Of a stretch of DNA of 64,000 bases, positions 59,955-64,000 are shown one piece after another (within the stretch, counting starts at the first letter, position 1; each line of letters begins with the position of its first letter). The stretch comes from Bog-473 sp963730395 (GTDB lineage Bacteria > Actinomycetota > Acidimicrobiia > Acidimicrobiales > RAAP-2): positions 558,001-622,000 of the forward strand of contig CAVSSK010000021.1 of NCBI GenBank assembly GCA_963730395.1, in the 5' to 3' direction. The notes beneath the pieces are model-generated. The model made no database searches and was not told where the DNA came from. It was given only the letters and a program-made list of their open reading frames with translations. The translations under genes were made by a program, and so were the position numbers.

Positions 59955-60352
59955 TCAGTGCTCGGCGGCGCTGTCCCGTTCCGCCGCCTTGTCCCGCTCG
60001 GCCAGCTGCCTCAGGTACGCGTTGTAGGCGGCGAGCTCGGCCTCCTCCTTCTCCTGGCGCGCCAGGCGCACGGGGTCTGCCGCGGCGGCGGCGTCTGAGC
60101 CGCCGGGAGGGTGGTCGGCAGAAGAGAGCGGCGGCGTGCCGCATCGGCGGCCTCGTGCACGAGGCGCCACCACATGTAGACGGCGTAGCCGGCGAAGATC
60201 GGCCACTCGAAGACGTAGGCCCAACTGAGACTGTTGCCTCCGAGGGCACGGGTGACCTGCCAGATGCACAGTGCCATGAAGGCGGGGACGAGGATGAGGA
60301 TGACCGCGTGCAGCTTCAGCGCGCGGCGCGAGAACCAGACGTTCTTTTCCAT
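59955..60352 (-). pseudogene. Small membrane protein (2TM-domain-like), one frameshift
   Basis: The ATG at 60352 gives EKNVWFSRRALKLHAVILIL, then VPAFMALCIWQVTRALGG and a second helix YVFEWPIFAGYAVYMWWRLV. The frame then changes near 60120, and the end reads ADPVRLARQEKEEAELAAY to the stop at 59955, an acidic/basic coiled-coil tail. The phase is the opposite of most others here (one base missing or two extra, or two successive losses). Start overlaps the stop of the hydrolase gene (TGATG). Similar two-helix proteins are common in actinobacteria; function unknown. Confidence 0.65.
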
Positions 60353-61260
60353 CAGCCCGCGGCGAACAGGAAGTCGTTCAGGATGCCGGCCAGCTCGAGG
60401 GGCCGGTCGCCCTGGATGCTGTGCCCCGCGCCCTCGACGCCCACCACCGTCGCCGAGGGCTGGCGCCGGAGGAGCTCGGCAACGTCGTCGTCGTCGACGA
60501 CGGACCAGGCCAGACCGCGCACGAGGAGGAGGGGGACGGTGAGGCCCGAGATGGCCTCCCACCAGTCGGCGAAGTCCGGCACGCCAGAGCCGGGCTCGGT
60601 ACGGAACCGCGCGTAGCGCCAGACCCAGCTGCCGTCTTCGCGCTGCACCGCGTTGTGGAGAATGCCCCGACGCAGGGACGACTCCGACCGGGTGGGGTTG
60701 TGCTCCATGGTGCGGGCCAGCAGCTCGTCGAAGCTGTCGAAGCTGGCCGGCCCGTTGACGAAGTTGGTCACCGGGGCCGCCTTGTCGGCGTTGACCCCCG
60801 GGGTGATGTCGACGAGGACGAGGGCGCGCACGAGGTCGGGGGCGTGAGCCGCCAGGGCGATCGACGACATGCCGCCGAGCGACATGCCGACGACGCCACG
60901 CGCCTGGGGGGCCAGCTCGGCCACGACGGTGGCCAAGTCATGGGCGTTGCTGCCGACGGAGACGGAGCCCTCGGGCCCGCCGTCGGAGTGACCGTGGCCG
61001 GGCAGGTCGACCGCCAGCAGGGGGCGCCCCAGGGCCAGCGCGACGGTGTCCCAGGTGTGGGCGTTCTGCGCCCCTCCGTGCACCAGCACCAGCTCGGGTG
61101 GGCCGGTGCCCCACACCAGGCTGGAGACGCTGCGACCCGGAGAGACCTCCACGTCGACCCGGCGCACCTGGGGCGGTCCAGGGTAGGGGAGCCCGTATTC
61201 GGACGCGTTCTCGTGGAAGAGCCCGAACTCGTCGTAGGGGATCATCTCGGGCACGCCCAC
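60352..61260 (-). CDS. Alpha/beta hydrolase
   Basis: About 302 residues. Catalytic serine in VVGMSLGGMSS, oxyanion region LVLVHGGAQNAHTW, Asp in AWSVVDDDDVAELL (probable) and His in VEGAGHSIQGD. The pattern LLAVDLPGHGHSDGG is typical of the esterase/epoxide-hydrolase/haloalkane-dehalogenase clan. The GTG at 61260 has TATGGG six bases upstream; other in-frame starts are GTG 61254 and ATG 61245. Divergent from glmU. Substrate unknown. Confidence 0.85.
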   Translation of the reverse strand: MGVPEMIPYDEFGLFHENASEYGLPYPGPPQVRRVDVEVSPGRSVSSLVWGTGPPELVLVHGGAQNAHTWDTVALALGRPLLAVDLPGHGHSDGGPEGSVSVGSNAHDLATVVAELAPQARGVVGMSLGGMSSIALAAHAPDLVRALVLVDITPGVNADKAAPVTNFVNGPASFDSFDELLARTMEHNPTRSESSLRRGILHNAVQREDGSWVWRYARFRTEPGSGVPDFADWWEAISGLTVPLLLVRGLAWSVVDDDDVAELLRRQPSATVVGVEGAGHSIQGDRPLELAGILNDFLFAAG

Positions 61261-61309
61261 GAGTGTCCCATACGCACGCCGGGCGGCCCGGCGGGCTAAG
61301 AATGCGCCG

Positions 61310-62410
61310 ATGCACGAACGACGTTTGTCCGCCGTCGTCCTGGCCGCCGGGGAGGGGACCCGGATGCGCTCCGAGCGTCCCAAGCCTCTGCACCTCCTGT
61401 GCGGGCGCCCGATGATCCTGCACGTGCTGGACGCCATGGCCGAGATCGACGTGCAGCGGGTGGTCGTGGTGGTGGGACATCGCGGCGAGTGGGTGACCAA
61501 GACGCTGGTGCAGCTCGCACCCCCGACCCTGCAGATCGAGTTCGTCCAGCAGCTCACCCAGTCAGGCACGGGCGACGCGCTGGCGGTCGGGCTGACCGGC
61601 CTGCCCGACGACGACGACGAGGTGGAGGACGTCGTCGTGCTGCCGGGCGACACGCCGCTGCTGCGCCCGCAGACGCTGGCAGCGTTGGTTCGCGCCCACC
61701 GGATCGATGACGCGGGCGCCACGCTGCTGACGGCAGTGGTCGAGAACCCGACCGGCTACGGCCGCGTCGTGCACGGCAAGGACGGCGACGTCACCCGGGT
61801 GGTGGAGGAATCCGACGCCACCGAGGAGGAGAAGGCGATCGACGAGGTCAACACCTCCATCTACTGCTTCCGGCGCAGCCTCCTGGCGCCGACCCTGCGC
61901 CGGCTCACCCCGGCCAACGCCCAGGGCGAGTACTACTTGACCGACGCCGTCGCCGTGCTGTCGGGCGCCGGCTACCCGGTGCGGTCCCTCGTGCTGACCG
62001 ACTCCATGGAGGCGGCGGGGGTCAACGACCGGGCCCAGCTCGCCGTCGCCGAGGCCGAGCTGCGTGACCGGATCAACGAGCGCTGGATGCGCCGTGGCGT
62101 GACGATGTGGGACCCCGAGCGCACCTATGTCGACGCGCAGGCGCGTCTGGAGGCCGAGGTGTCGCTCCTCCCGGGCGTGATCCTGCGGGGCACGTGCACC
62201 GTCGGTGCGGGGGCCGAGATCGGGCCCAACAGCGTGCTGACCGACACCACGGTGGGCGAGGGTGCCGTCGTGGCCGAGAGCGTGTGCACCCAGGCCACCA
62301 TCGGTGCCGGGGCACGCATCGGGCCCTACAGCGTGCTCGAGCCGGGGTCGGAGGTGGCCCCGGGTGCCGAGCTCGGGCCTCACTCGGTGGTCGCGGCGCC
62401 CGACGCCTGA
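61310..62410 (+). CDS. glmU: GlmU N-terminal uridylyltransferase with a short left-handed beta-helix
   Basis: 366 residues instead of the usual 450-480. The uridylyltransferase half is complete: VVLAAGEGTRMRSERPKPLH, QSGTGDALAVGL, LPGDTPLLRPQTL, NPTGYGRVV, and EVNTSIYCF. The C-terminal left-handed beta-helix starts normally (RTYVDAQARLEAEVSLLPGVI, ATIGAGARIGPYSVL) but stops before the region that holds the acetyltransferase active site. The stop is followed directly by prs, with no frame repair possible within the 46-nt gap. It probably makes UDP-GlcNAc only if acetylation is done elsewhere. TAAGAAT precedes the ATG by 6 nt. Confidence 0.88.
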   Translation: MHERRLSAVVLAAGEGTRMRSERPKPLHLLCGRPMILHVLDAMAEIDVQRVVVVVGHRGEWVTKTLVQLAPPTLQIEFVQQLTQSGTGDALAVGLTGLPDDDDEVEDVVVLPGDTPLLRPQTLAALVRAHRIDDAGATLLTAVVENPTGYGRVVHGKDGDVTRVVEESDATEEEKAIDEVNTSIYCFRRSLLAPTLRRLTPANAQGEYYLTDAVAVLSGAGYPVRSLVLTDSMEAAGVNDRAQLAVAEAELRDRINERWMRRGVTMWDPERTYVDAQARLEAEVSLLPGVILRGTCTVGAGAEIGPNSVLTDTTVGEGAVVAESVCTQATIGAGARIGPYSVLEPGSEVAPGAELGPHSVVAAPDA

Positions 62411-62443
62411 GCACCCCCGAGGCGGGCCTACCCCGCGGCCAAG

Positions 62444-62449
62444 TAGCGT
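62444..62449 (+). promoter_or_regulatory. Leaderless -10 element (TAGCGT) for prs
   Basis: TAGCGT ends 7 nt before the GTG at 62457. Confidence 0.5.
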
Positions 62450-62456
62450 GAGGCCC

Positions 62457-63428
62457 GTGGAGCTGATCCCGAGGCGTCGCCTGGAGTTGGTCTCGGGCCG
62501 CTCGCACCCGTCCCTTGCGCAGGACATCGCAGGCCATCTGGGCGTCGAGCTCGGAGAGGCGAACCTGCGTGAATTCGCCAACGGCGAGATCTACTGCAAG
62601 TACGACATCTCCATCCGTGGCTGCGACGTCTTCATCATCCAGACCCACGCCAGCCCCGTGAACGATTCGCTCATGGAGCACCTGATCATGATCGACGCCG
62701 CCAAGCGTGCGTCGGCGAAGCGCATCACCGCGGTGTGCCCCTACTACGGATACTCGCGCCAGGACCGCAAGTCGACCGGGCGCGAGCCGATCACCGCCAA
62801 GCTGGTCGCCGACATGCTCTCGGCGGCGGGCGCCGACCGCGTGATCAGCGTGGACCTGCACTCGGGGCAGATCCAGGGCTTCTTCGACGTGCCCTTCGAT
62901 CACCTCGTGGCAACGCCCGTGCTCGAGGGGTACATGCGGGACAACTTCGGCGACGACGTGGTCGTCGTGGCGCCCGACGCCGGACGGGTCAAGGTGGCCG
63001 AGCGCTACAGCCAGCATCTCGGCTTCGAGCTCGCGCTCATCCACAAGACACGCCCCCGGGGCACCTACAACGAGGTCAAGGCGCGCCACGTGGTCGGCGA
63101 GGTGGAGGGTCGCCACTGCGTCCTGATCGACGACATGATCGACACGGCGGGGACGATCTGTGCCGCGGCGGAGCTGCTGGCCGAGGCGGGCGCCTCGGAC
63201 ATCTCGGCCATGGCGACCCATGCCGTGCTGTCGGACCCGGCGGTCGACCGCCTGAAGGCTGCGCCCATCTCGCGGGTCGTGGTCACCGACACCCTCCCGG
63301 TGGCCGAGGACCGCACGTTCGACAAGCTCGAGGTCCTCTCGGTGGCCAAGATCATCGCCGACGCCATCGACGCCGTCTTCGAGGACACCTCGGTGTCCGA
63401 GCTCTTCGGCGGCGACAACCTGGTCTAG
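62457..63428 (+). CDS. prs: Ribose-phosphate pyrophosphokinase (PRPP synthetase)
   Basis: 323 residues. VSGRSHPSLAQDIAGHLGVEL, ICPYYGYSRQDRK-like segment (VCPYYGYSRQDRKSTGRE), the flexible ATP loop, SVDLHSGQIQGFFDVP and the PRPP-binding loop VLIDDMIDTAGTICAAAELL are all present. Makes PRPP for nucleotide, His and Trp synthesis. Follows glmU and precedes bL25, the conserved actinobacterial order. Confidence 0.96.
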   Translation: MELIPRRRLELVSGRSHPSLAQDIAGHLGVELGEANLREFANGEIYCKYDISIRGCDVFIIQTHASPVNDSLMEHLIMIDAAKRASAKRITAVCPYYGYSRQDRKSTGREPITAKLVADMLSAAGADRVISVDLHSGQIQGFFDVPFDHLVATPVLEGYMRDNFGDDVVVVAPDAGRVKVAERYSQHLGFELALIHKTRPRGTYNEVKARHVVGEVEGRHCVLIDDMIDTAGTICAAAELLAEAGASDISAMATHAVLSDPAVDRLKAAPISRVVVTDTLPVAEDRTFDKLEVLSVAKIIADAIDAVFEDTSVSELFGGDNLV

Positions 63429-63579
63429 GGCCGGGCCGGGGGCCGGCAGGCTCGCCCGGCTCGCCCGAGCCCTGCACCCGGTGGTCAGATGCCCTGCCGG
63501 GCGGCTACGCTGGTGGGCCGTCCGCCGGAGGCCCGTCGCCGTCCGCGCACGCCGCTCTCGCCACCTGAGGAGATCCGTT

Positions 63580-64000
63580 ATGGCCGAAGTCGTTCTTGCC
63601 GCCGAGGTCGATCGCCCGATCGGCTCGCGCGCCGTGCGCCGCTTGCGGCGCGAGGGGAAGATCCCCGGCGTCATCTACGGGCACGGTACCGACCCCGTCC
63701 CGATCGCCGTGGTCGCCCGCGAGCTCCGCGCCGCGCTCAACACGGAGGCCGGTGCCAACCAGCTGCTGTCGCTCGACACGGGCTCGGGCACCTACCTGAC
63801 CATTGCCCGCGAGATGCAGCGCCACCCGATCGCCCAGACGGTCACGCACGTCGACTTCGTCATCGTCCGACGCGACGAGGTCATCAGTGCGGACGTGCCG
63901 ATCACACTGGTTGGTGAGGCACTCGAGGTCCACCACGGCGACGGGCTCGTCGAGCAGCAGATGTTCACGCTCCCCATCCGGGCCCTCCCCGGGGCGATCC
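63580..64000 (+). CDS. rplY: Large-subunit ribosomal protein bL25 (Ctc/TL5 type), N-terminal part
   Basis: The first 140 residues: MAEVVLAAEVDRPIGSR, AVRRLRREGKIPGVIYGHGTD (5S rRNA-binding) and HPIAQTVTHVDFVIVRRDE, with the start of the C-terminal beta domain (LVEQQMFTLPIRALPG). bL25 binds 5S rRNA. The ATG has GAGGAG about 8 nt upstream. The gene continues beyond base 64000. Confidence 0.95.
   Translation, partial: MAEVVLAAEVDRPIGSRAVRRLRREGKIPGVIYGHGTDPVPIAVVARELRAALNTEAGANQLLSLDTGSGTYLTIAREMQRHPIAQTVTHVDFVIVRRDEVISADVPITLVGEALEVHHGDGLVEQQMFTLPIRALPGAI

Overview
The window is high-GC bacterial DNA. The codon usage, the many GTG starts, two tiny ribosomal proteins known from Actinobacteria (bL37 and bS22 homologues) and the actinobacterial gene order rsmI-metG-tatD-rsmA-ispE and glmU-prs-rplY all point to an actinobacterium. 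An uncultured Acidimicrobiia-like lineage is my best guess, and that rank is inference. A recurrent promoter layout, a TANNNT-like hexamer 6-7 nt before an ATG or GTG, indicates many leaderless mRNAs.

Layout. 1-5.1 kb: end of a catalase gene, a small membrane protein, a YceI protein, a carboxymuconolactone decarboxylase (CMD) family protein, and a tightly coupled operon of phosphotriesterase-like hydrolase, acyl-CoA ligase (frameshifted) and crotonase. 5.3-8.7 kb: a redox cassette of a Gly/Ser-rich membrane protein, ApbE flavinyltransferase, ferric-reductase-like cytochrome b, NuoF-like flavoprotein and small ferredoxin, which together look like a transmembrane electron-transfer module. 8.7-20 kb: acetyltransferases, an ATP-grasp enzyme, TetR and CMD genes, a CYP125-like P450, a secernin-like protein, HdeD, a fumarylacetoacetate hydrolase (FAH) family enzyme, a NifU-domain protein, a MarR-MFS efflux operon and a CBS protein. 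20-26 kb: a signalling block with a NarL-type response regulator and histidine kinase, then CheB, CheR-PAS and a PAS histidine kinase. 26-30.8 kb: an acyl-CoA dehydrogenase and a coupled glycosyltransferase, methyltransferase and alpha/alpha-barrel operon.

30.9-42.3 kb is visibly less GC-rich, with larger gaps, small stress or accessory proteins (PRC-barrel, YceI, cyclic-nucleotide-binding, a lone Clp-N protein with a zinc ribbon), gene remnants and a poly-G tract. It reads as an accessory region. 42.4-64 kb returns to compact housekeeping DNA: aminopeptidase N, PfkB kinase, YchF, SCO1 and lipoprotein, GDPD, bL37, RsmI, MetG, TatD, RlpA-like, RsmA, IspE, bS22, an MprAB-like two-component system, tRNA-Gln, a shortened GlmU, PRPP synthetase and the start of bL25.

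At least a dozen otherwise conserved genes are split by frameshifts. Almost all have the same phase (one extra or two missing bases) and almost all are repaired by changing a local GC back to GCGC. I therefore treat most of these broken genes as probably intact in the organism, with the damage coming from systematic loss of a GC dinucleotide in the data. No rRNA, insertion sequence, prophage or CRISPR array was seen.
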